A stretch of DNA of 64,000 nt from Acinetobacter sp. NIPH 2699 (GCF_022549355.1 NZ_JAKZGL010000010.1:36110-100109); one strand, 5' to 3'; counted from the stretch's first letter, positions 10,468 to 19,257 are shown. Program-made: numbers and translations. Notes: generated by a model not told the origin, from the letters alone.

Positions 10468-11472
10468 TTATTCGTCATTAATTTCCTTCACTGCATTATA
10501 AACAACAGTAGGTTCAATATTTAATAATTTTTTACCAAAGCTTCTTAACCACCACACCAGTTGTGAAGTAAAAGGGACTGTGGCACAAACCACAACGATA
10601 TTTTCCTCTATAGGCTCAATAACCTGATCCTTGCTTAGCTGACTTTCATAGAAACTTTGAGCTGTGCTTTCAGTCATGGTGAGTTTCAACTCAACTTGCT
10701 CAGTTGCTTTACTATAATCAACACGGAAACCCAGTGCACCAGAATCAATATAGCTATCAATATCGAAATTCACAGGATGTAATGCACGATTATCTAATAC
10801 CTTTGCTGCTTTAAAACGGTGCAGTGCAAAAGTTTGTACATCAGTTTTGTCATTTCGTGTACAAATCAAATAAATCACAGCACCTTTTTGGACCAAAGCT
10901 AAAGGATTAAGGATATAGCTTTTGTCTTCACCTTGATTGATTCTTGCTCGGTAAATACACTCAATTTGTTTGTCTTGTAATAGCCCTTCATAAATCGCTT
11001 GTTGCGCGTTTTTATCCACCATAGGTGGAATTAATGGTTGATTGGCAGGGACAATACGAACTCGGTTGATCCATTGTCTGACGTTGTTTTGAGTCGATAG
11101 ACTGCGCTTTGCAAGATCAAACCAAGGTGTCATTTCTTCAAGTAAACTCGGTGGTAGTAGATGGCGTAAATGTTCTTCAACCATCATAAACGTTACCGCT
11201 TGCGAGCTGGTCATATGTGGCAAGCTTTGAATTGGCGCATCTGAACGCCAGCGCCAGCCTTGTGGAACAGTTTTATTGCTCTCAATAGGGAAACGTTGTG
11301 CAATCTGATTTAAATCACGTTGGATGGTACGAAGACTGATTTCAATTCCTTCACGTTCCAATATTTCTTGTAATTCACGTGTACCCATCCATTTTCCTGT
11401 GGAGAGACGGGATAAAATCTGCCATTGGCGATAAAGGCTATTCGAGGTTTCTTTTTCTTGTATGGATGACAT
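10468..11472 (-). CDS. WYL-domain transcriptional regulator (YafY-like)
   Basis: A 334-residue regulator with an N-terminal winged helix-turn-helix (about residues 15-75, with GTRELQEILEREGIEISLRTIQRDLNQI, a DeoR-like recognition helix). A WYL domain follows at about residues 150-230 (QIECIYRARINQGEDKSYILNPL...VIYLICTRND), then a WCX-type C-terminal domain. WYL domains bind nucleic acids or small ligands and often control stress or defence genes. It is divergent from the Anbu operon with 212 bases between, so it is a candidate regulator of that operon or of itself; this is inferred from position only. Confidence 0.85.
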   Translation of the reverse strand: MSSIQEKETSNSLYRQWQILSRLSTGKWMGTRELQEILEREGIEISLRTIQRDLNQIAQRFPIESNKTVPQGWRWRSDAPIQSLPHMTSSQAVTFMMVEEHLRHLLPPSLLEEMTPWFDLAKRSLSTQNNVRQWINRVRIVPANQPLIPPMVDKNAQQAIYEGLLQDKQIECIYRARINQGEDKSYILNPLALVQKGAVIYLICTRNDKTDVQTFALHRFKAAKVLDNRALHPVNFDIDSYIDSGALGFRVDYSKATEQVELKLTMTESTAQSFYESQLSKDQVIEPIEENIVVVCATVPFTSQLVWWLRSFGKKLLNIEPTVVYNAVKEINDE

Positions 11473-11631
11473 AAGCTGGTTACGTAATTTAATGATCTAA
11501 AGCAGACACAATAAAAAAACTACATCTATTTAGCAAGCCCCTCATATTTAGATTACCTATTTACGACTGAAATGTACTCAAACTTGCTTAAGTATTTTAG
11601 ATCTGATCAAAAAACAAGCTCCTTGTGTGAG

Positions 11632-11648
11632 TGGCACTGAAATTGCTT
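11632..11648 (+). promoter_or_regulatory. sigma-54 (RpoN) promoter of the Anbu operon
   Basis: TGGCAC at 11632-11637 and TTGCTT at 11643-11648 are separated by 5 bases, so the -24 GG and -12 GC are 10 bases apart. This matches the established consensus TGGCAC-N5-TTGCW exactly. The predicted start is near 11658, leaving a leader of about 27 bases with a GAGG ribosome site before the ATG at 11685. The match and spacing are seen directly; use by RpoN is inferred. Confidence 0.8.
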
Positions 11649-11684
11649 ATTCATAGTATAAATAAACGATGAGACGAGGTTTAT

Positions 11685-13235
11685 ATGTCAGAACAAGAAC
11701 ACAACCTAGATATCAGCACAGACTACTACACAGCTGATCAAACAGCGACAGTCTCGGTACATTCATCTACATTTACCCCACAGCTCAATGTCACAAAGAA
11801 TTTATTTGAGCAACTTAAATCACAGTTCTTTAATGAAATGCTAGACGATAAAAGTTTTAACGGTGAAGCATCAAAAAAAATTGAACAATGGTTAAGCCGC
11901 CATAGTCTTGACGAGTTGAAGGTGTTCGGTGCTGAGGCAAAACAACATTTTTTATATCAAGGTATTACTTTTAATGTTTATGCGGATCAGGAAGGGGTAG
12001 AACGAACGATTCCTTATGATTTGATTCCACGTGTGATTGAAAAAAAACAATGGGAGAAGATAGCAGCAGGCTGTACTCAGCGAGTCAAAGCACTGAACTA
12101 TTTTTTAGACGATATCTATCATGGACAAAATATTTTAAAAGAAGGTTTAATTCCAGCGCATCAAGTGATTACACATGAAGCCTTTCAGCCCTTTATGCTA
12201 AACCATCACTTACAGGGCAAGGTTTATTCACAAATTAGTGGGATCGATATTGTTCGAGATAGTCAGGGAGATTTATTTGTGCTTGAGGACAATTTAAGAA
12301 CACCTTCTGGAGTGTCTTATATGATGGAGAGCCGTAAGATTAGCCAAAAACTGATGCCTGATTTGTGTATAAGTAATAATTTACAGGGCGTAGAGCACTT
12401 CCCCAGCGTATTGCGAGAAATTTTAGAAGAAAATGCATATGTGGATCATCCCTTAATTGTTGTTTTAACGCCAGGTCGCTTTAATTGTGCCTATTATGAA
12501 CATGCATTTTTGGCACGTGAAATGGATGTACCTTTGGTGACGAGTCGAGATTTATTTGTAGAAGATGACAAAGTTTTTGTCAAAACGATTCGTGGTCGTC
12601 AACAAGTTGATGTGATTTATCGTCGGGTGGATGATGATTTTTTAGATCCATTAATCTTTAGACCTGATAGTTGTTTAGGTGTTGCTGGTCTTATGGCGGC
12701 ATATTTAGAAAATAATGTTGTGATTGCCAATGCGCCGGGAACAGGAGTGGCAGATGACAAGTCTATCTATCCTTATGTGGATCAGATGATTCAATTCTAT
12801 TTAGGTGAAACACCGATTTTAAATAATGTTCCGACTTATCAATGCCGAGATGCTGAGCAGCTTGATTATGTGTTGAGTAATTTGGAAAAATTGGTTGTAA
12901 AAGAGGCACAGGGTTCAGGTGGTTATGGCATGTTAATTGGCCCTCAGGCGAATGAACAACAAATTGAGAAATTTAGACAAAAAATCATTGAAACACCACA
13001 TTTATATATTGCACAAACAACTTTAGCTCTGTCCGTTGCACCGACGCTGACTGCTGAAGGCGTGGCAGAACGTCATATTGATTTACGTCCATTTGTGCTG
13101 AGTTCGCCTCATCGTACTGAAATTGTTCCCGGTGGTCTAACCCGTGTTGCGATGCAAGAAGGTTCGCTGGTGGTCAATTCTTCGCAGGGCGGAGGAATTA
13201 AAGATACATGGGTGGTTGAAACATTACCTTCTTAA
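11685..13235 (+). CDS. circularly permuted ATP-grasp type 2 protein (Anbu operon)
   Basis: A 516-residue protein of the circularly permuted ATP-grasp family (formerly DUF404/DUF407). Recognisable segments are GIDIVRDSQGDLFVLEDN (metal/ATP-binding acidic strand), RTPSGVSYMMESR, VIYRRVDDDFLDPL and GSGGYGMLIGP near residue 410. ATP-grasp enzymes join a carboxylate to an amine through an acyl phosphate, so a peptide ligase role is likely, but the substrate is unknown. It is the first gene of a four-gene operon with the alpha-E, transglutaminase and Anbu genes, an association known from comparative genomics. The sigma-54 promoter lies just upstream. Confidence 0.9.
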   Translation: MSEQEHNLDISTDYYTADQTATVSVHSSTFTPQLNVTKNLFEQLKSQFFNEMLDDKSFNGEASKKIEQWLSRHSLDELKVFGAEAKQHFLYQGITFNVYADQEGVERTIPYDLIPRVIEKKQWEKIAAGCTQRVKALNYFLDDIYHGQNILKEGLIPAHQVITHEAFQPFMLNHHLQGKVYSQISGIDIVRDSQGDLFVLEDNLRTPSGVSYMMESRKISQKLMPDLCISNNLQGVEHFPSVLREILEENAYVDHPLIVVLTPGRFNCAYYEHAFLAREMDVPLVTSRDLFVEDDKVFVKTIRGRQQVDVIYRRVDDDFLDPLIFRPDSCLGVAGLMAAYLENNVVIANAPGTGVADDKSIYPYVDQMIQFYLGETPILNNVPTYQCRDAEQLDYVLSNLEKLVVKEAQGSGGYGMLIGPQANEQQIEKFRQKIIETPHLYIAQTTLALSVAPTLTAEGVAERHIDLRPFVLSSPHRTEIVPGGLTRVAMQEGSLVVNSSQGGGIKDTWVVETLPS

Positions 13236-13259
13236 ACGTCTTCCTTACGAAGCTTTAGT

Positions 13260-13298
13260 CTAAAACACGAATCTGTATTTTATCGGAGCGTGTTTTAG
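13260..13298 (+). promoter_or_regulatory. hairpin between ATP-grasp and alpha-E genes
   Basis: CTAAAACACG (13260-13269) and CGTGTTTTAG (13289-13298) form a perfect 10-bp stem with a 19-base loop. The T-tract after it is weak, and a TATAAT-like box follows before the alpha-E ribosome site GGGAGG. It may be a partial terminator, an mRNA-stabilising element, or part of an internal promoter. Confidence 0.45.
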
Positions 13299-13327
13299 AG
13301 GATTTTATAATATAAGGGAGGACATAT

Positions 13328-13930
13328 ATGGTTTTACTTCGCTCAAATGCCGAACATATTTATTGGTTAGGTCGTTATTTATTTAGGATTGATCATGTTG
13401 CTCAACAGTTGCCATTAACAAATGACCAGCAAGCTGCGGCGTTTGCTCAAGCGCTTTATTTGCAGATCGAGGATGCTGAAAGTTTAAATCAGTTTATGTT
13501 AGATCGAAAGCAGCCCTATTCATTGTTAAGTCAACTTGAGGTTGCACGAGATAATATTCAAGAATTAAGAGGATTATTATCGTCACAAGCTTATGCTGAA
13601 CTCAATCACCTCATAAAAAATGCGCCGTCAGATGCTTTGATGATTAGTGATATAGTGAAGCAATGTTGTGCGATTTTAGACGCTGAGCAAGAGGAAGTTT
13701 GCTTATTTCTACACATTGGACAGAACGTGGAATGTATTGATACGTACTTCCGTTTTCAACATGATATTAACAATGTACTTGATACGATTGAACCTGTCAT
13801 TGAGCGATTATTTCATATAGGTTGGAGCGATTTGCAGCCAAGTTGGGAAATATTGAAAGATCAGCCTTATTTAAATCAGTTTTATGCATTTACTTATAAG
13901 CTGGAAAATCAATTCGAGGTAAGCTCATGA
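13328..13930 (+). CDS. alpha-E domain protein, short form
   Basis: An all-helical alpha-E (DUF403) protein of 200 residues. The N-terminus LLRSNAEHIYWLGRYLFRIDHVAQQL is the family hallmark. ARDNIQELRGLLSSQAYAELNHL and a later AEQEEVCLFLHIGQNVECIDTYFRFQHDI segment follow. Usual members are roughly 300 residues, so this one lacks about a third of the domain; it runs straight into the next gene with a 4-base ATGA overlap and shows no internal stop, so it is probably a genuine short variant. Alpha-E proteins always accompany ATP-grasp and transglutaminase-like partners and are thought to assist peptide ligation. Confidence 0.85.
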   Translation: MVLLRSNAEHIYWLGRYLFRIDHVAQQLPLTNDQQAAAFAQALYLQIEDAESLNQFMLDRKQPYSLLSQLEVARDNIQELRGLLSSQAYAELNHLIKNAPSDALMISDIVKQCCAILDAEQEEVCLFLHIGQNVECIDTYFRFQHDINNVLDTIEPVIERLFHIGWSDLQPSWEILKDQPYLNQFYAFTYKLENQFEVSS

Positions 13931-14706
13931 AGTTAATGGTGAACCACCAAACCCATTATCGCTATACAGAGACTGCACGGAATAGCGTGCAGTCTATAAA
14001 AATGATGCCTCAAAGTTCTCAGCATCAAATCGTTGAGACTTGGCATGTGAGCGTGCCAGGACAATATACCTGTAAGCGAGATGCTTTTAATAATTTATGG
14101 ATTACTGCAACTCAACGTCATGATTATCGTTATTTAACCATCATGGCGCAGGGGATTGTTGATTTATTGGATACTGAGCTTGGTTATTTTGAAAGTGATC
14201 TTAGCCCGATGCTGTTTCAGCAACGTACCGCAATAACCTGTTGTGATTTAGCCATGTCAGATTTTGCTCATTCGGTGGTTAAGGTTAAAGATCGTCAACA
14301 TTTAATTCTTCTATCAGAGAAAATATTACAGCAAATCGCTTATCAACCAGCAAGCACATCTGTCACAACCTCAGCGATTGATGCATTCTATGCAGGCCAA
14401 GGTGTCTGCCAAGATCATGCACATGTATTGATTGCGATGTGTCGGGTGTTACAATTACCTGCACGTTATGTTTCGGGATATTTATACGATCGAAATCAGC
14501 CACACCTTGCCAGTCATGCATGGGCAGAAGTTTTTTTGGATAATCAATGGTATTGTTTCGATGTAAGTAATCAAATATTTACACCTCAGAATCATATCTA
14601 TGTTGCAGTTGGACGTGATTATCTAGATGTTGCGCCGATTCGTGGTGTCCGTGAGCAAGGTGGCGTTGAAAGTATGATGTCTACGGTTCAGGTACTGGCT
14701 TGTTGA
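13927..14706 (+). CDS. transglutaminase-like cysteine peptidase (Anbu operon)
   Basis: A 259-residue protein with a bacterial transglutaminase-like N-terminal beta domain and a papain-like transglutaminase core. The catalytic triad is visible: C161 in GVCQDHAH, H197 in SHAWAEV and D212 in FDVSN. Family members act as peptidases or amidases, and in this cluster probably process or release the product of the ATP-grasp enzyme. The start overlaps the alpha-E stop (ATGA), showing translational coupling; the Anbu gene starts 16 bases after its stop. Confidence 0.9.
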   Translation: MKLMVNHQTHYRYTETARNSVQSIKMMPQSSQHQIVETWHVSVPGQYTCKRDAFNNLWITATQRHDYRYLTIMAQGIVDLLDTELGYFESDLSPMLFQQRTAITCCDLAMSDFAHSVVKVKDRQHLILLSEKILQQIAYQPASTSVTTSAIDAFYAGQGVCQDHAHVLIAMCRVLQLPARYVSGYLYDRNQPHLASHAWAEVFLDNQWYCFDVSNQIFTPQNHIYVAVGRDYLDVAPIRGVREQGGVESMMSTVQVLAC

Positions 14707-14722
14707 ATGTAAAGAGAGAAAG

Positions 14723-15457
14723 ATGACCTATTGTTGTGCATTAAGATTAGAGCAAGGTTTGGTGCTGATTAGTGATACTCGAACCAATGCGGGGGTCGAT
14801 CATATTTCTGTATTTCGTAAATTACATACCTTTGGGGTCGAGGGTGAGCGTTTTATTGCACTACAAACAGCAGGGAACTTGGCAACCACTCAAGCGGTCA
14901 TTGGACATCTTCAAAACGCTTTAACTTTACACCAAGAGCCAAATCTTTATACGGTAAATACCATGTTTGAAGTAGCTGAACTGGTGGGTAAGACCTTGCG
15001 TCGTGTTTTAGAGGATGTTACGAGCAATACACATGAACAAATGAATTATTCATGCAGTATTTTGGTGGGTGGTCAAATCTTGGGTGAAGATATGCAACTC
15101 TATAATGTTTACCCTGAGGGTAATTTCATCCGTGCAACCACGGATACACCGTACTTCCAAATCGGCGAAAGTAAATATGGCAAACCAATTTTAGATCGTG
15201 CACTCCACTATACGATGCCTTTAAGTGAAGGTTTACGGTGCTCATTAATTTCTTTTGACTCAACTTTGCGTTCCAATGTTTCCGTGGGGCTACCTTTGGA
15301 TGCGTTGGTTTATCATAAAGATAGTTTTAAAAGCCCTGCTGCCAAGCGGATAAATGAAGAAGATCCATATTTTACTCAGATCAGTAAACAGTGGTCAGAA
15401 ACCTTGCGCCGTGGTTTACAAGAGTTGCCTGAGCCAACAAATGATTATGGTTTATAA
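14723..15457 (+). CDS. Anbu proteasome-like peptidase
   Basis: A 244-residue member of the Anbu (ancestral beta subunit) family, related to HslV and 20S proteasome beta subunits. The start MTYCC places a threonine second, which becomes the N-terminal nucleophile after methionine removal. The aspartate in LISDTRTNAGVD (D18) and the lysine in FRKLHTF (K33) fit the Thr-Asp-Lys catalytic set. IALQTAGNLATTQAVI and CSILVGGQ match Anbu rather than HslV. Other Anbu proteins form open ring or helical assemblies without a dedicated ATPase. It is the last gene of the operon, with an AAAGAGAGAAAG ribosome site. Confidence 0.92.
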   Translation: MTYCCALRLEQGLVLISDTRTNAGVDHISVFRKLHTFGVEGERFIALQTAGNLATTQAVIGHLQNALTLHQEPNLYTVNTMFEVAELVGKTLRRVLEDVTSNTHEQMNYSCSILVGGQILGEDMQLYNVYPEGNFIRATTDTPYFQIGESKYGKPILDRALHYTMPLSEGLRCSLISFDSTLRSNVSVGLPLDALVYHKDSFKSPAAKRINEEDPYFTQISKQWSETLRRGLQELPEPTNDYGL

Positions 15458-15476
15458 GAATCTGAAAAATCCAAGT

Positions 15477-15522
15477 CACCTTAATCAGTATTTCTGTTGT
15501 GAGTCATTTTTAAATTAAGGTG
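15477..15522. terminator. possible shared terminator between Anbu and doxX genes
   Basis: CACCTTAAT (15477-15485) and ATTAAGGTG (15514-15522) could form a 9-bp stem with a 28-base loop, followed by TCATTTTTTT on the plus strand. The long loop makes it weaker than a standard terminator. Confidence 0.4.
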
Positions 15523-15982
15523 TCATTTTTTTGATCAGGATATGATCCAATGCCATAAATTGAGGCTTTGATGTAATCAGTATAGCTAAGATCAGCATAT
15601 ATAGAAGATCGTGAATATAAAACAACCAACTGAACCAGCTAATCGAATCTAGATGAGGTGGGATCGTATGGATTCCAACCGTATAAAGTGCGGTAAGACA
15701 AATGATCAATAATAAAATACTGCTGATTTGGGTCAATAATCCAATAATCAGTAATAAGCCCGCTAGCATTTCGGTTGCAGAAACAAATGTACTCATGATC
15801 TCGGGAAATGGTATCCCTGCGTCAATAATGGTTTCCAGCATAATGAGTTGATTTTTCTCAACGAAAAGTTTATTGAAACCCGTTGTGAAGAAAAAGATGC
15901 CGATAGAAATTCGTACCAAAAAAAGAACAAATTGCGGTATCGGCATTTTATAGAGAGGATTATCGTAAATAAGTTTCAACAT
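15515..15982 (-). CDS. DoxX family membrane protein
   Basis: A 155-residue four-helix membrane protein. The N-terminal LVRISIGIFFFTTGFNKLF, the conserved PEIMSTFVSATEMLAGLLLIIGLLTQ and two further hydrophobic segments are typical of DoxX/SURF4-like proteins. Members are linked to quinone or redox functions, but no reaction can be assigned. It follows alr on the same strand with a 68-base gap and converges on the Anbu operon. Confidence 0.8.
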   Translation of the reverse strand: MLKLIYDNPLYKMPIPQFVLFLVRISIGIFFFTTGFNKLFVEKNQLIMLETIIDAGIPFPEIMSTFVSATEMLAGLLLIIGLLTQISSILLLIICLTALYTVGIHTIPPHLDSISWFSWLFYIHDLLYMLILAILITSKPQFMALDHILIKKMTP

Positions 15983-16050
15983 TCTTTTTCAATTAAATCG
16001 TCAAAACTGTATTAAAGATAAAACAAAAAAGGAGAACAAGCGTTGTTTGG

Positions 16051-17124
16051 TTACGCGTATATTCGCCGTGATGGTCTTTGTGTTAAACGACAGAGTAGTT
16101 CATATCCAATAGTACCATTGGCATCTGCAACCTCATCGACTAAACGTGTTTTCCCCCAAAGCTCAACCTGAGTTCCTATTTCGGCTTGAATGTCTGTGAC
16201 ATCAATGGCCATCATATCCATACTGACACGCCCGACAACTGGAACAAGTTGTTGATCAATGGCAACAAAGTTTGGCTTGATATAAGCGCGAGGATAACCA
16301 TCACCATAGCCAATAGAAACGATGGCGATATTCATATTTTTTGATGCTGTGAAGAGGGAGCCATAACCAACATGTTCACCCTGTTGAATATGATTTAATG
16401 CAATGATTTCAGCACGAAAAGTCATGACTGGTTTTAAATCTAGTTCATGTGCATTTTTATCCGCAAAAGGGGTGGCACCATAAAGCATGATGCCTGGACG
16501 GACAAAATCAAAATGTAGTTCTGGGTATTTATAAATGGCTGCGGAATTACAACAAGAAGCCATAATTGGCTCACAGGCTTGTTTTATTTGTAAGAACTGA
16601 TCTATTTGCTGCTCGTTTAAAGGGTGATCAGCATCAGCATTGGCGAAGTGCATTGCCAAAACACAAGTGAAACCTTCAGATTTTAAGCGTTGAATGACAT
16701 CAATGATTTCAGTACGTTTGAAGCCTAAACGGTTCATGCCACTATTGAGTTTGATCCACACTTTTAAGCCGAGTGTGTTATAAGCATTTTTATGTTGAAT
16801 CAGCCATTCGACTTGTTGGGCGTGATGAACGATGCATTCAAGTTGATATTGAATCACATGTGCCATTTCATCTTCAGAAAAAACGCCTTCAATTAATGTA
16901 ATGGGTTGCGTATATCCCAGTTGCCTGATTTCTAAGGCCTCTTCTAAGCAGGCGACACCAAAGGCATCTGTGGTTTCTAAGGCGGCTAAGCAGTCTTTGA
17001 TTCCATGTCCGTAGGCATTGGCTTTAACCATGCTTACAATTTTTGAATGTGGAGCTAGTTGTTTGACACGGTTTAAATTATATTGCAGCGCAGAACTGTC
17101 AATATAAACTGTTGCTTGGCGCAC
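16051..17124 (-). CDS. alr: alanine racemase
   Basis: PLP-dependent enzyme interconverting L- and D-alanine for peptidoglycan. The PLP lysine is K34 in SMVKANAYGHG. The catalytic tyrosine lies in EHVGYGSLF, and SIGYGDGYPR follows. The 357-residue length is typical. It is 58 bases downstream of dnaB on the same strand, the dnaB-alr order known from many gammaproteobacteria. Alr and DadX cannot be separated by sequence alone; context favours the biosynthetic form. Confidence 0.95.
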   Translation of the reverse strand: MRQATVYIDSSALQYNLNRVKQLAPHSKIVSMVKANAYGHGIKDCLAALETTDAFGVACLEEALEIRQLGYTQPITLIEGVFSEDEMAHVIQYQLECIVHHAQQVEWLIQHKNAYNTLGLKVWIKLNSGMNRLGFKRTEIIDVIQRLKSEGFTCVLAMHFANADADHPLNEQQIDQFLQIKQACEPIMASCCNSAAIYKYPELHFDFVRPGIMLYGATPFADKNAHELDLKPVMTFRAEIIALNHIQQGEHVGYGSLFTASKNMNIAIVSIGYGDGYPRAYIKPNFVAIDQQLVPVVGRVSMDMMAIDVTDIQAEIGTQVELWGKTRLVDEVADANGTIGYELLCRLTQRPSRRIYA

Positions 17125-17182
17125 CCTGATTTCTCCTTTGGGACGACTTGGAAAGTATATAAAGCAAGTATTAAATTAGATG

Positions 17183-18628
17183 TTATTCATCGTTATCATA
17201 TTGGGCATAGAACTCTGGTGAGAGATTACTAAAACGAGTGTACTGTCCTTCAAAAGCCAGACGCACCGAACCAATCGGGCCATTACGTTGCTTACCGATG
17301 ATGATTTCAGCGGTACCAGCTTCTTTAGATTCTTTGTTATAGACTTCATCGCGGTAAATAAACATGATTAAGTCCGCATCCTGCTCGATCGCTCCAGATT
17401 CACGTAAGTCAGACATAACAGGGCGTTTGTTTGGTCGGTTCTCCAAACTACGGTTAAGCTGGGACAGTGCGATGACAGGACATTGCATTTCTTTTGCTAA
17501 TGCTTTCAAACTTCGAGAAATTTCAGAAATCTCACCGACACGGTTATCTCCCATACCAGGGACTTTCATCAACTGTAAATAGTCGACCATGATACAGCCA
17601 ATTTTGCCGTCATGCATTTTGGCGATACGACGTGCACGTGCTCTGAGTTCCGTTGGTGGCAAGGCAGAGGAGTCATCAATATACAATTGCATTTGTTGTA
17701 ATTGCAGAATTGTTCCAGTGACCTTGGTCCATTCGTCAGCATCAAGATTACCCGATCGTAAATGTCCTTGATGAACTTTCCCCATTGCGGAAATCAAACG
17801 CATGGCGATGGAGTCGGCTGGCATTTCCATAGAAAAAACCAGTGCAGGCAGTCGGTTGTATTGCAGTACGCTTTCAACCAAGTTCATTGCAAATGTGGTT
17901 TTACCCATAGATGGACGCGCTGCAACAATAATTAAATCTCCTGCTTGCATCCCAGAGGTTTTATTATCGAGTTCTAAGAAGCCTGTGGTTAAACCTGTGA
18001 TACTTCCCTCTAATTTAGAAAGCTCATCAAGTTTCATAATGACATCGGCAGTCACTGAACTGATCGATTTTGGGCCTGAATCTTTTTTATTATTGTTGTG
18101 TTGTTCAGCCAGTGAAAAAATTTGGGTTTCAGCAAGATCAAGAATTTCGCTCACTGGACGACCTTTGGTGTCATAAGCATTTTGCAGAATATCGGTACTT
18201 ACTTTGATCATTGTACGCAGAGTAGAAAATTCTTTGATTTTATTGGCATAGGTTTCAAGATTATAAAAACTTGAAGGGGAGTCAGCCATCAATTGCATTA
18301 AATATTCTTCACCACCAATCGCATCGAGTAGATTTTGTTTGAGTAACCAATCATTGACTAAAACAGCATCATAAGGTGAGTTTTCTTGTGCAAGTTTCTC
18401 AATTGCTCGATAAATATATTTATGCCGCGTCGCATAAAAATCATTTTCTTTGAGCATGTCGCTGACTTGTTCAAATGATTCAGCAACCGTCATCAATGCC
18501 GCTAAAACTGCCTGCTCAATGGCAAGATTATGGGGTGGGGTACGGAATTCCTTTAGTTGACCTGAGTCACTCATTTTACTCTCTGTATTTTGAGTATTTT
18601 TCGTAAAATTGGCATTCGCCTGTGACAT
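17183..18628 (-). CDS. dnaB: replicative DNA helicase DnaB
   Basis: Hexameric 5'-3' helicase at the replication fork. The 481-residue product has the N-terminal DnaB domain (PPHNLAIEQAVLAALM from about residue 31), the Walker A loop ARPSMGKTTFAMNL near residue 240, and the RecA-like core motifs VFSMEMP, IMVDYLQLM, QLNRSLENR and LRESGAIEQDAD. The first 30 residues are polar and variable, so the exact start among nearby Met codons is uncertain. No intein is present. Confidence 0.97.
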   Translation of the reverse strand: MSQANANFTKNTQNTESKMSDSGQLKEFRTPPHNLAIEQAVLAALMTVAESFEQVSDMLKENDFYATRHKYIYRAIEKLAQENSPYDAVLVNDWLLKQNLLDAIGGEEYLMQLMADSPSSFYNLETYANKIKEFSTLRTMIKVSTDILQNAYDTKGRPVSEILDLAETQIFSLAEQHNNNKKDSGPKSISSVTADVIMKLDELSKLEGSITGLTTGFLELDNKTSGMQAGDLIIVAARPSMGKTTFAMNLVESVLQYNRLPALVFSMEMPADSIAMRLISAMGKVHQGHLRSGNLDADEWTKVTGTILQLQQMQLYIDDSSALPPTELRARARRIAKMHDGKIGCIMVDYLQLMKVPGMGDNRVGEISEISRSLKALAKEMQCPVIALSQLNRSLENRPNKRPVMSDLRESGAIEQDADLIMFIYRDEVYNKESKEAGTAEIIIGKQRNGPIGSVRLAFEGQYTRFSNLSPEFYAQYDNDE

Positions 18629-18805
18629 AACAAGACCTAATAAAAAGATGAAACTAGTAACAACTGACTATCTTAATCCAAATGAATCGCATCCAGTGAA
18701 CTTAATTTAGAAAAATTGTTTAATTGGTGAAAAAGTGCAATAGACGCTTATTTTAGAGCCATATGATCTTTTACAAGTACTCTGCGAAGTGCCAGCAGAC
18801 CTTCA

Positions 18806-19123
18806 TTATAGTGAATGTATATTCTCGGCTTTTACAAACCAGTCTTGTTCAAGGCGTCCATTTTTTAAACGGTATAGTGAAAGACCATAACGAAGATCAT
18901 TGTTCTTGGCATCTTTTATAAACCCATTCTCTCTACCTAGAGAATATAAAAAGGCGTCAATTAATAAAAGGGCTGCATCTAAAAACCACCAGAAACCTAA
19001 ACCACCGAAAGTGATCAATTTCAAAATGCCAGTTTTCTTTTTTCCTAGATAAAAACGATCGAATCCGAGAAGTCCAAAAAACATGGCTAAAATTAAGGCA
19101 AATAAACGGTTCTTCTTTTTCAT
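18806..19123 (-). CDS. TM2 domain-containing membrane protein
   Basis: A 105-residue protein with a TM2 domain: LILAMFFGLLGFDRFYLGKK is the first membrane helix with the DRFYLG turn, and GFWWFLDAALLLIDAF is the second. The C-terminal 35 residues are soluble (NNDLRYGLSLYRLKNGRLEQDW). The function of bacterial TM2 proteins is poorly known. It lies between rplI and dnaB on the same strand, 134 bases from rplI and beyond its terminator. Confidence 0.8.
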   Translation of the reverse strand: MKKKNRLFALILAMFFGLLGFDRFYLGKKKTGILKLITFGGLGFWWFLDAALLLIDAFLYSLGRENGFIKDAKNNDLRYGLSLYRLKNGRLEQDWFVKAENIHSL

Positions 19124-19219
19124 TTTATACCTCTATACGGATAAGAATTTTTGTAAAAATTAAAAACTTAATTTATGTGATTTTATTTTCAGATTGATTA
19201 TGCTTTGCATAGACATAAA

Positions 19220-19246
19220 AAAAGAGCATGTTAAACATGCTCTTTT
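19220..19246 (-). terminator. Rho-independent terminator of rpsF-rpsR-rplI
   Basis: AAAAGAGCATGT (19220-19231) and ACATGCTCTTTT (19235-19246) form a 12-bp stem with a TAA loop, followed on the minus strand by T-rich sequence. It lies 12 bases after the rplI stop. Confidence 0.88.
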
Positions 19247-19257
19247 CTTTGCAGAAA

